NCBI GenBank assembly: GCA_014925825.1
Contig: JACGCK010000004.1
Coordinates: forward strand, 434,001-498,000
Length of the DNA: 64,000 nucleotides
From: Pholiota molesta
Taxonomy: Eukaryota; Basidiomycota; Agaricomycetes; Agaricales; Strophariaceae
Reading direction: 5' to 3'
Below, piece by piece: positions 45,185-55,688 of the stretch. The position numbers and the translations under genes were made by a program. The notes below the pieces were generated by a model that was given only the letters and a program-made list of their open reading frames with translations, searched no databases and was not told the origin of the DNA. The number at the start of each line of letters is the position of its first letter. Positions within the stretch are counted from its first letter, which is position 1.

Positions 45185-47081
45185 ATGGCCAATGGGTCCA
45201 GCCACACCACGGCAGTCGCTTCAGGTGATCTGCGACAGCGAAAAGCCAACGGCTCTGCCTCCAAAGTTGTCGTTACCGACGCGGGACGCGAGGTCGACAA
45301 GCGACTTGACTCGCACGAAAAGTAGGCTTCCGTATTCGCTGGCGCGCTAACCTCAACTCACGCGTTTTTTCCATAGTTATGAATTCGGAGGACCATGGGG
45401 AGTGGTTGCCATTATGACGGGTTCCCTATCCTCATGTATTATCTCTGGATATGCCTTTGGTTTTATGATGGCAAGCTGGTTTCCCCTGCCTCTGTCGAGG
45501 ATATTAAGCCATTCCTATGGCGTATGTGGGGGCATGTTGCGAAGGTATGGTTCCCCCCTTCCATATTCAAGAAAATGCATAAAATATATGTGCCAGGACG
45601 CCAGCCCAAATGCATACGCGTGGAAGGTTTACTCGGGCAACTTTTTCTTCCAGCTCTTCATCGCATGGGTTCTTCCTGGTTACCAACAAGAAGGTCTCCC
45701 AGTTCCGTCGCTGAACTACAAGACCCTTATGTACAACTGTAACGCCTTGATCTGCCTTTATACCACACTCGTCACCGCGGCAGCTCTCCACTACTACAAT
45801 ATCTTCCGCCTCACTGAAATCATCGACAACTATGGTCACTTGATGTCTGTTTCAATGATCTTCGGCTTTGGTGTCTCCTTGATCACCTATTTGTACGCTG
45901 TCTTGACTGGCACCAAATCCGCATGTCTGGAAACTTTTTCTATGATTATTTCATGGGTGCTTGCCTCAACCCTCGTCTTGGATCCATTGACCTTAAAATG
46001 TGGGCCGAAGTCCGTATTCCTTGGGTTATCGTGTTCTTCCTCTCTGTATCTGGAGCTTGCAAGCAATATGAGACTTATGGATACGTTACACCGGTATTTA
46101 TTTTCTTTCACATTTATAGAAGATGAGTGCTGACTGCTCCGTAGAATATGGCGTTCATGATCTTGGCTACAGGATTCTATATCAATGCATGGTATGCTCT
46201 GAATTCTTTCTTGGATCCTACCTACATCACTCTAATGATACTTAATTTAGCGCCAAGGGCGAGGAATGTATTCCTCAAACGTGGGATATGTTCCATGAAA
46301 AATGGGGATTCATGGTGATCTTCTGGAATTTCTCTGGTGTACCTTTCGTAAGCTTTCATCACAACTCCTTCCTACTATGTCCAAGATTATTAATAAGGGC
46401 TATCCAAGTCATATGTCTACTCCGTCGTCTACATGGCATCACACGACCCCGAGACCTATCGCTTCACCACCGCCGGTTATGTCTTCATCTACACCGTCCT
46501 TTGCACGGCCTATTATATGTTCGTTTTTCCCAAAGCTGCATCCCCATTTTTTTCTCATCTGAGTTGGATGTAGCTGGGATACTGCCATGGCACAGAAGAG
46601 TCACTTCAAGATGCAAACTCAAGGCATTACCAAGTTCCGCAAGACCTTCCCTCAACTTCCTGGTGCGTTGTCGAAAACCCTACTTTCATTCAAACTGCAC
46701 ATGGGTAAGAGATCGATTTCTACGCCAATTCCTTCTTGGGAACTGATAATCTTGTTATTTTGCAGCAACCGTCTCCTGACCAGCGGTTGGTGGGCATATT
46801 CCCGCAAGCCCAATTACGTTGCCGACTGGACTATGAGCTTGACCTGGGGCGCTATTATCGGCACTACCACCATTATCCCCTACTTCTACTCGATGTTCTT
46901 CATCACTGTCCTTCTACACCGATGCACCCGCGACTTTGAACGGTAAGCCTGTTTTTACATCTCTTTCAGGTTGTAATTGACGATTGAAACGCTACTGCGT
47001 AGGTGCTCTATTAAATATGGAAAGGATTGGGACCGCTATTGCGAAGTCGTGAAGTACAAGTATATCCCTTGGGTTTACTAA
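45185..47081 (+). CDS. ERG4: Delta24(28)-sterol reductase Erg4
   Basis: The last enzyme of ergosterol synthesis; it reduces the side-chain double bond using NADPH in the ER membrane. After a basic head ([20 protein letters not shown]), [13 protein letters not shown] and [19 protein letters not shown] match the family. [88 protein letters not shown] and the C-terminal [20 protein letters not shown] and [20 protein letters not shown] sterol-reductase signatures follow. Several membrane helices are visible. The frame breaks at 45422-45423 and 45919-45922; one base at each restores the sequence. A reading as Erg24 is less likely because AKGEE.I..TWDM is the Erg4 pattern. Confidence 0.92.
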
Positions 47082-47266
47082 AAAGACATTCGACGAAGTC
47101 AACTCCCTAATGTATTGAGCTATTTTATCGCATAGAACATATACTCTAATATAAACCACCCGAGGTTGGCTTGCCTGCTCATTGTGTCCATATGTGAAGT
47201 ATCATCTATTGTTAGCCAAAAGTGCACTACATATTCCCAACTTCGAAGACCATTCTGAACTGGTTT

Positions 47267-49773
47267 TTAATTGGCAGGCATCTTTAAGCAAGTCGTCCTC
47301 AGACCATCCCCACCCCATTTAGCGACATCAATGAGTAAATCCTTCTTTTTCTCAAAGCCAGTCGTAGAACGCAGTTCGTAGAGTGTGGCTAAGCATCAAA
47401 ATTAGAAGGCACTACGAGGTTTGCAACCACAACAGAGGTACTTACAAAGATTGAAGAGGAAGGGTTCGGCGACCACAACGCTCGATGGCGATGCGTGAAG
47501 AGCCTTTTCAAGAACTTCAATGGCCTAGAGAGAAATCAATATCTTGTCGTTCTCAAGAAATAGTTACTTACCTCCTTCAAGTTGCCTTGGCTCAGTAATG
47601 CAACTGATAAATTATTGACGGCCTATTAACCTCCGTCAGTAAACATTCAACGAGCGGGTGTTGAAACGTTGAAAACGCACTGCATAACTATCTGCGTCCT
47701 GTTCTAAGATGCCTTTAAACCTCTCGCTCGCTTCCATCCAGTCTCCCTCTGCAGACGCGAGCAGCGCGGCATTCATCATCTTCAATGTAAGCGGCGCACT
47801 GGCATCAGCCTCGACGACGCCAAAGTGGCGCGCGGCCGCCTGCACGTTCCCGCCTTGCAGGTAGATGCGGCCACGGAGGAGCGCAGCGCAGGACTCGAAA
47901 TGCCGTCCTGGTGGCAGAGGGGCTCGAGAAGTTTCGCAGCAGCGGTTATTTCCTGCACCATAAACATCAGCGCCTCTTCATTAATGCACTCGGGATACCA
48001 ACCGCACCTTCATCTCAACCATCTGCGACGCAATCATCAACGCACCCGCGCCCCGCGCTCCTTCCACATCGGCACAAGCGTCGGGTCACCCCGCGCCTGG
48101 CGGCACTTGGTGCGGCATTTCTTCAGCAGCGCATTCAACGTGTCGAGGTATCCCATGTGGTCGCCGTCCAGTACTTCAGCCGCGTCTGCATCACCTCGAG
48201 CTCAAACGGCAGGATGCGCTCGAAGACGTACACGCGCGTCTCCATAGGCTCGATCCCGTTGAGCACGGTGAACAGGTTCGTCGTTTCTGCGGAGGTCTGG
48301 TTGAAGAGCCGCAGGCGGGCGAGACAGGACAGGCGAAGGTGCCAGAGCTGATGTATAGGATATTAATAAATGAAGGACTGTGTATTGGGTCACTTACACC
48401 TAGGACGAGGGTTAGATCAGACGGGTCTGATGTTACAAGACGGTCTCTCGCCATTCGCGCCAGTGCGCGCCAGCTATTTGTCATCTACGACATGGGCAAC
48501 GGATCCAGTGCTTAAATCTGCTGAAAACTCACAACCAACGTATGAAAGTCACTGCGCTGCCAGTCGCCGGTCAGATCTCGCATGGGGCGCCTTTCAGGTG
48601 GATAAATATATTTGTTGAGGAGCGTAGTCAACGGATCGGTCTAATACACGTAGTATACATTAAATTTCGGGACAACCACCATGTCAGAAGATTCGAGCGG
48701 AACGGGTGGCGTACATTTGGATAGGCAAAACATGGTGGGTGCGACCAGCGCAGGTACATAGATATCGGGCACTTCTTCCTCCTCCTCGCTCTCAGATGCG
48801 GAGGCGGAGGAACGTCTTTGTTGACGTTGGGACGAGGCGAGGCAGGCGGTTGTGGCTTGTCTGATTCAGGCAGATCGAGAGGGACGTTCTGGGCGGGTGA
48901 GACCGTGTACTGCGAACTGCGGCTGAAGAATCCTGCTTCTCGTCACCCACAGAGAGCGCATCACCCTCATCGTCGATGAGGAATGGGTCAGGCGCCTCTG
49001 CTTCAACGTACACCGTCGGGGGACTGGTGAACATGGGCTCGGAGTGCAAGATCGTTCGTCGTCGTCTGCTGATACAGGCGGCTCTGGAAGAGGGTTCTGG
49101 GGTCGTTCCTCGGCCATCTCTTGGGCGGTGTCCACGGAAATAGCTGGAAGAGCGGTAGGAAGCTGATGGTCTTCGGCGGTGCTAGAGCTAGCCTTGTCGA
49201 AGCTGTGTAGTGTATCTACTTCGCGGAGATACTTCTCGTTCCAAGTACTGCGGGTGCGGGACGAGGTGGGGGAAGGAGGGGCGAGGACGTGGTGAGAAGG
49301 AAGGACTGCGTGCGCTCTCGCATCCCATCGTGTTTGGTGTGCGTCACGTGGTGAAGCGCCTCGTCGAGCCGCCACAGCTGGCGCTTGACCTTCTTCGCAA
49401 ATCTACCAGAGAGTGTGCGCACAGGCGACTTGGGCGGGCGATCCTCTTGGCCCTCTACCTCCTTGATTTCGCCTTGATCTTCGTCTTCGATGGCGATAGC
49501 GAAAATACGGGCATGATGGTGAATGAATGGTGCTTATGTTTGGTGGAGGTGAGTCAAGAGACTGGGGAGAATTTGCCTGGCGCTCCTTATAAAGGATCGG
49601 AGAGCCAGTGGCACTGGCCCAGTGCTGTTCCGAATCAATCTGCTTCCGCAGACGCTTGAAGGCGAGCATTGCCTCAGAACACAAAGGGGAATGAAAGTGG
49701 CACATGTCTCGTTTGTCCCTTTCCAGTCGCCGTTCTGAGCGTTCTCGTCTGCGCCAGAAGCTGATCTAGACAT
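47267..49773 (-). CDS. TRAPPC12: TRAPP complex subunit 12-like TPR protein
   Basis: The N-terminal half (from MSRSASGADENAQNGDWKGT at 49773) is disordered and acidic, with EKYLREVDTLHSFDKA and ASASESEEEEEVPDIYVPAL. The conserved core reads TDPLTTLLNKYIYPPERRPM, RDLTGDWQRSDFHTLV, MTNSWRALARMARDRLV and LTLVLG. TPR-type helices follow, ending AVNNLSVALLSQGNLKEAIE, FNLSTLYELRS and WGGDGLRTTCLKMPAN. This order is TRAPPC12 (TTC15), a TRAPPIII tethering subunit acting in ER-Golgi and autophagy traffic. The reading frame changes many times between 47.9 and 49.4 kb, more than introns can explain, so exon limits there are not reliable. Confidence 0.78.
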
Positions 49774-49779
49774 CCAGAC

Positions 49780-51630
49780 GTATTCGAGCCTGGCTTCATT
49801 ACTCCTATAGTGACTTTCTACTCAATCTATGTATCATCTTCAATGGTCCTCACAGAGCTTCGCATCCGACTCTATCCGACCTTGGTGTGTTTTCTCCACC
49901 CAGCATAATGCTCGGATAGTTGAGCTATTCTTGTCAAGCATCATCCGCATCAAGATCAACATGCCGCAGATAACCACCTCGATAAGTCCATCTATCTGTT
50001 TTATCAACGCATGTTCTCTGCATGTTCAGGATATAGATCAGGTCACGACACTTTTTCCACCTTGCTGTTCAAACACATGTCTTTTCATCAGGCATTTTAT
50101 TTCATTTAGGCGGGACAACGACCTGCCGTCGTCGGGTCCACCGCCGACAAAGCCTCGAGGCTTCAGGCTTCCCAACAACATGCCAGCAGCCGTTCATAAC
50201 CATGTAACCGAAGAAATGGTGCGCTCTTGGTGTGCAAATGCAATATAATCTAATAGCCATTACGAAGTAGCGGAACGTTCAATAAGACGACCTTTCAACA
50301 GGGCGGCGGCGTCGAATGGGATTGGCCAAAGAACAATCACCGCTATGACCGTCGGCTTTGTTTATTATCCTTTTGTTCTCATTGTTCTCTACAGGTCGAC
50401 TATTCGCTGAACGCACGTAACGGTGCTAAGTGGCAGCTGCAATGCCGTCTACAGAACATGAGGTCGTCTCCAAGGTGTCAAATGCAGATAAAATCATTTC
50501 TATTTCCATTTTATATTCGGATTTTGGTCAATGTTTTTCAGAATCTTGCATGCTTCTTCCCGTTAATTCACCAGTAGTATTGTGATAATTGATTGCTCAC
50601 AAACTATGTACGTATTTTGTGGAGTCGATACAGCATGGGGTCTAGGGCTCCATCCTCCTCTTATTCAAATATGTTGACGTACTTATCCGCTGGGGTGTAG
50701 CACTGCACAATTGTTAACCTGCAATTCGATAGGTATTTGCGATTTTGAACTGCGAATAGTCATGGCCATCAACCTTACATATTTACTTTATACTTTACGT
50801 CTGACCTCCAGTTGAACTTCCAGTTGATTTGCTTCTCTTACGGTCTTGGCTTTGTTGCAATAGTATCATTGACACCGCTATCGCAAGCTTATAGCTTTAA
50901 ATTTTCTATCTTGCCACAGTGTGACTTTATGTCTGTTAGTCTTATAATTAAAGGTGAGGGTACATATTGCCGCTTGCGCCTAAGGGTATCAATTATCCAT
51001 AGAAGCGCTTTGGTAGAAATTGTGGCACGCCTCAAAAATAGTCACATAGTCTGTGTTTTGTATATGTACTTGAGTATAGTCTCATAGATGTACTTGACCA
51101 CTTGTGAGTTTCTGAGTATCTAGTGGCCCGATATACTACAGGAATCGAGGATTTTTCTCGGGAATACTTCGGAAGTAGCCGTATTCCTTTTTTAGTATTT
51201 TTATTTACGTATATATCCAATGGGACGCACTATTCTTTACTCCTCCCAACGCCACAGAATTTATCGGTTTACCGTAAGGTTTCCGTCGTATATGCTAAAG
51301 GAAATCGTATGCTTTATAATCTATACCACACCGCTCTTCTCAATCAATTGCTCGGACTTCGATAATTCAAACTATATTTACTATGCCCACTCCGCAGTAG
51401 GAGTCTTCTCATCGTTTCAATATAATATAGTAGCATTTAGGAAGCGATAGGTATCCTTTCCTTGCATTACCATGTACCCCATATGCTCTCCTTACTTTTA
51501 GTAGGCTTGCTATAGCGTCCCAGTAAGCAAATTCGTCTTATTTAGTATACTGACACCATCTGACATTATTGATGGTTATTAGAACGCAGTCGCCTCGCAT
51601 TTCGAGTATCAATCTCTTTCTACGAGGACA
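49780..51630. other. Long AT-rich intergenic region
   Basis: About 1.8 kb, mostly AT-rich, without a supported gene. One exon-like scrap on the plus strand near 50140-50245 (PPTKPRGFRLPNNMPAAVHN) is isolated. The region separates housekeeping genes from the accessory WSC and MLKL-like genes and may hold old repeats, but I see no terminal repeats. Confidence 0.45.
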
Positions 51631-51636
51631 TTTTTG

Positions 51637-52591
51637 CATGGACCCGCTGCTGGTTGGACTTACCTCGGGTGCTACACGTAAGTCCACACGCCCAATCGTT
51701 ATACATTTTCCGACATTGAATCTACTATTGCCCACAGCGATGTAGCATCTTCCAGAACCCTTTTGGAAACAAGTTCTGTCAGTGCTCAAATGCGCCTAAT
51801 TTATGCACCACCTTTGTCAGGGCGCTAACAGCTCGGCGCTTACTGGCATAACTTTGCAGGCGTGGAATACGCCAAGGAATGTTGTACGTTCTGATTCTTT
51901 TAAAGTCGGCTTTGGCCCAGTCACCTCACAATCGCGAATCTCGATTGCCAGTTTGCGATTTCAACATCCAAGGTACTGCCAAGAAGGTCAACGACACTCA
52001 ATGCAACTCCCCTTGCACCGGAGATGGCTCATATATTTGCGGAGGCACCGGATATATTAGCATCTATCAGGATAAGGGTCATAATGGCGTACTTCCAACG
52101 AACAGAAACAAACTTGGGAACTGGACTTTCGAGGGTTGCTACAAGTGCGTTGCACAGGTTCTCAATCAGCCCCGAATAATATTTGGATTGCTGACCTACC
52201 ATAAATCCACAAATTTGGCAGGGATAATACGAATGTCAACAAAACGGTCAAGCGAACGCTTTCGCAAAGGGTCGAGATATCAACTGGAGTAACCGTCGAA
52301 AAGTGTACTGCTCAATGCGCGGTGAAGGGATTCCATATCTCTGGATTAGAATTCGGCCAGGAATGTTGTGCGTAACTACTTACTATCTTCCATATGTGGC
52401 GCATAAAATAATCCTAACCACGACCTTTACCATTATCTTTTCTTCGCGATATAGGGTGTGGCTCCAACTTTCTTGTTGCTAATATAACGGCTCCATTAGG
52501 TGATTGCTCACAGGCATGTAAAGCCAACCATACAGAACTCTGTGGCGCCGCGAATAGACTCTCCATCTACACAAGCGCCATATCTGCATAA
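51637..52591 (+). pseudogene. WSC-domain protein, 5' part missing and frame broken
   Basis: Two WSC domains, a Cys-rich carbohydrate-binding fold, can be pieced together. The first has GPAAGWTYLGCYTD, AGVEYAKECC, then after an intron CDFNIQGTAKKVNDTQCNSP and CTGDGSYICGGTGYISIY. The second has LGNWTFEGCYK, EKCTAQCAVKGFHISGLEFG and after an intron CGSNFLVANITAPLGDCSQA, ending LCGAANRLSIYTSAISA. The first WSC needs a frame change near 51780-51850, and there is no signal peptide or start upstream although WSC proteins are secreted. I infer a 5'-truncated copy; base errors may add to the damage. Tandem WSC repeats are common in fungal glyoxal-oxidase-like and wall proteins. Confidence 0.6.
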
Positions 52592-52898
52592 ATTGGGTTT
52601 ATAGTGAGGGAGAAAAGACGGGTGAAGTGAAGCTCGGTGGGTATGAATGCTTCCTAGGACCGCACAAGGCCCACACATATATATGGCAGGTGTACAGATT
52701 GTCGGAATATAAGAGAAGCTCAGAGTGGCTTGCACATCTGGGCCGGCTATGGCCTGCAACTGTAATGACCTCGAATTTTCCACGACTTTGTTGATAGTGG
52801 GGTACAACAGAACTGACAGCATGATCGTGTACTTGATCCATCTAGTAGATTATATAACCAATACTTCTCCTGCCTTGATCGATGATCCAGCCTTGATC

Positions 52899-54680
52899 TC
52901 AGTTTCCAGCCGTGTCGCGGCGCCTGTTCTTCCTTTTGCGTGATGGTGCTGCATGGGTGTATATGTTACGGGCAAGATTTCGTCGCATATCAAGCTGATA
53001 CTTACCAGCATAGGTGATCACACTGTGATCATTACCCACCCCACTAATAGTCGTATTGGAAATATTCCCTGAGTTAACGTTGTTGACATAGTTCCCATAT
53101 CCAAACATATTCGGCGGTGTGTGATATCCAGAGTTAGGATGTCCAGCCGCTGGGCCCATTGGAGGTGATCCAGGAAATGGTGTATAAGACTGAGAAGGCG
53201 ATGGATTGTAATGTTGAAATCCTGGAAGATGCGGAAAGTAGGGGTTGTAGGGCGGATAAGGGAACTGAGGATTTGGTGGTGGGGATTGAAACATTGGTGG
53301 GCCTTGAAACCCCGGCATTGAGGAATGGATATTGCCCACCGATGTACTCATGTTCCCCATTGACGCGTTCATATTTCCCATGGAGGCACGCATGCCTTCC
53401 ATCGACGTACTCGTGTTTCCCATTGCCCCTTTGCTATTCGGAAGGTCCGCCTCTGTGGCAAGCGTCGATTTGGGACTGCGTGATCTTTTCTTTGCAGTCT
53501 TTGGCGGTAACTTTCGCTTTTGGCCCTTCTTGTCCAATTCGATAGAATCCTCCGAATCAGGCGCACTCTGCCAGTCGTCTTCAACTGCAGTCTCAGCATC
53601 GTCCATTTCTTCGTCGGTTTCAACAGTGGTTCTGCGATACGAGTTTGAGCCAGTTCCGTGATCTCTTATTTTCCCGGGCAGCTTTCCTGCCAAAACTTTC
53701 CGTTCTTCAGCTTTATATCGTTCTGCTGCGGCCACAAATAAATCAAGGTCAATGTTGGATGGTTCCTCGCTGGAAATTGCGACTTCAGCATGGACAGGAC
53801 GATTCGCAGGATCGCTCTGTTGCGTTGAAGTAGCATCTCGGGGAACGGAGGAAAAATCTGAATGATTAGGACTAGGATCGTCGATCTTCAAGGTTTTGAT
53901 TCGTTCAATGATTCTTTCCGTATCCGTTCGCTCCACCACGATTCCTCTCTCTGCAAGCTGTGCAAGGATCTGGCTTTGACCGCTCAAAAGCTGCTGTACA
54001 GCATTTGCAATGGTTAAATGGGAAGAGATCTTGCTTTTTTGGATTAGCTCCTACCAGCAAGATTGGTTTACAAACGAATGCCTACCTCGAATTTATGCAC
54101 TGCATGTCGCAGTTTTTCGCGATATTCCTCTATCTTCGCACCATCTGCCATGCTTTGAACCCAGCGCACAGCAGTACCACGCTCCAACTTGTTCCTCACA
54201 TATTCGTTGATAGAAGCTAGAGTCCTGGAGGATAGTGTTCAGCTTAATTTAAAGTCATCCTACGTCCCTTGATTACTCACATGACAAGATCCTCAATAGC
54301 CGATGCAAGTTCTGCAGGTGGCCAAGTCTCTTGGGATGGCGAGGTCTGGTATGAGCGCCAGACCACAGCAATGAGGGCAGTGGCCTCATCCCCGAGAAGC
54401 CGGAAAGCTGATTTGTTGTCCTTGACCGCCTACAGGCGTATGAATATTGGTTGTCGTGTAGTGATAAAAAAATATGTATCCATACCTGTATGATGGCTAA
54501 AATTTGCAACGTAGTCCCAGCAGCCTGCTTTAACCCAGGCACTGGGGCGAAGTCTGCTGCTTCTTTAACTAGCGCCAGCGTAACCGACGCCCCTTGCCGG
54601 ACAAAGTCAGCCCAGTCAAGCCCATCGGTCTCTCGGTCGTCCTTCGATTTTCTCTTCTTGCCAAAAAGTCTTCCAGCCAT
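52899..54680 (-). CDS. MLKL/HeLo-like N-terminal domain protein with Gly/Asn amyloid-like tail
   Basis: MAGRLFGKKRKSKDD is followed by helices typical of the agaricomycete MLKL_NTD-like domain: VTLALVKEAADFAPVPGL, KQAAGTTLQILAIIQ, AVKDNKSAFRLLGDEATALI, RTLASINEYVRNKL and KIEEYREKLRHAVHKFEL. A charged linker follows (SSEEPSNIDLDLFVAAAERY, then acidic and Lys-rich stretches with KKRSRSPKS). Next come repeats of SMGNM type (about 53330-53430), a Pro/Tyr-rich part, and a Gly/Asn/Ser segment, NVNSGNISNTTISGVGND. The last exon adds a basic tail, APSRKRKNRRRDTAGN. In other organisms this fold pair, a membrane-attacking helical bundle plus an amyloid switch, drives cell death. The function here is inference; a scaffold role is possible. 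Confidence 0.7.
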
Positions 54681-54689
54681 GTAGCCCCG

Positions 54690-55685
54690 AGAGAAGGATA
54701 AGAAAGGGATTGGCTCAGATGGAAACCGATAACATGCTATATGTACAAGCGCCTGTCATGAGGCATGCACACCATCCTAAGAAAAGACTGTCAGAAACTT
54801 TCCCACATGCCAGCTCGAAAGCAAAGAAAAAAGCCCTTCTTCTAACATTTGTTCATCAATAAAGTAAACCTTGTTCAAAGCTCTTGTTCTCTGTTCCTAG
54901 CTAATGTGCCACTGTTAGAAAGTACCAGGATTCAAATTTTGAGAAGGCAAAGTACTCAAAGGTAATTTTGGCAAATGGGACCGGGGTACAGGCGTATTCA
55001 TCCGCCTGAACCAATTTCGAGAGAATAAGCTCAAGCACGTTGCAAACGCGGCTGCTGCTGGCCCTATTCATGAAGATATTGGAACGAGTAGAGTATGAGC
55101 CAGAAAGAAAATGCTGAATCGCAACAAAGACTTACCAAGAAAAGAAAAAAAAGGCTTTACAGATCTCACAGATCTCAAGCTTGGGAAATAACGTCACGCA
55201 AATGAATTCGCAACACAAGGACTGGATCTGACGAGCGCAATAACGACTTAGGGGCAACATAGTGATAATACGACATAATGATGGAAGAGGGACGCAGTGA
55301 TTGAGGTAGACAATCGTAATGTTTGAATGGTTGCAAGGCAATGAGGATGAAAGAACGGTGACGCGACGGAATGGCCTGATATGTGACGGGGACTGTATGC
55401 GGTGAATGTGATGGGTACGATGAAAGGACAGGATAACAGCAACGATGGACAACATAAATTGGATAAATGAGTGTAAAGTTACAACTAATGTAATGAGTAA
55501 AAAGGACAAAACAAAATATGACTATACCATGGTGAAAAAAATATTATTGTATGCGCAAAGGAAAGCTTCTTGTATGCGTGACTAGTATTGTATTGACCTG
55601 TTCATTCGAGCGGCACGAGTCAAAAGGGCGATAGAAGTATTGGGAAGATGGCTAGAGTTTGGACACAACCATGATTTATGCTTGA
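54690..55685. other. Intergenic, no gene seen
   Basis: About 1 kb between the MLKL-like start and the 3' end of the next gene. The minus-strand frame at 55132-55509 is Ser/His/Leu-rich low complexity without family likeness. Confidence 0.45.
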
Positions 55686-55688
55686 TCT

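Noticed and set aside
49829..51450. Several 60-140 codon plus-strand frames in the AT-rich gap
   Set aside because: Composition is that of translated AT-rich DNA (Ile, Tyr, Leu, Ser), with no motif or plausible exon joins.
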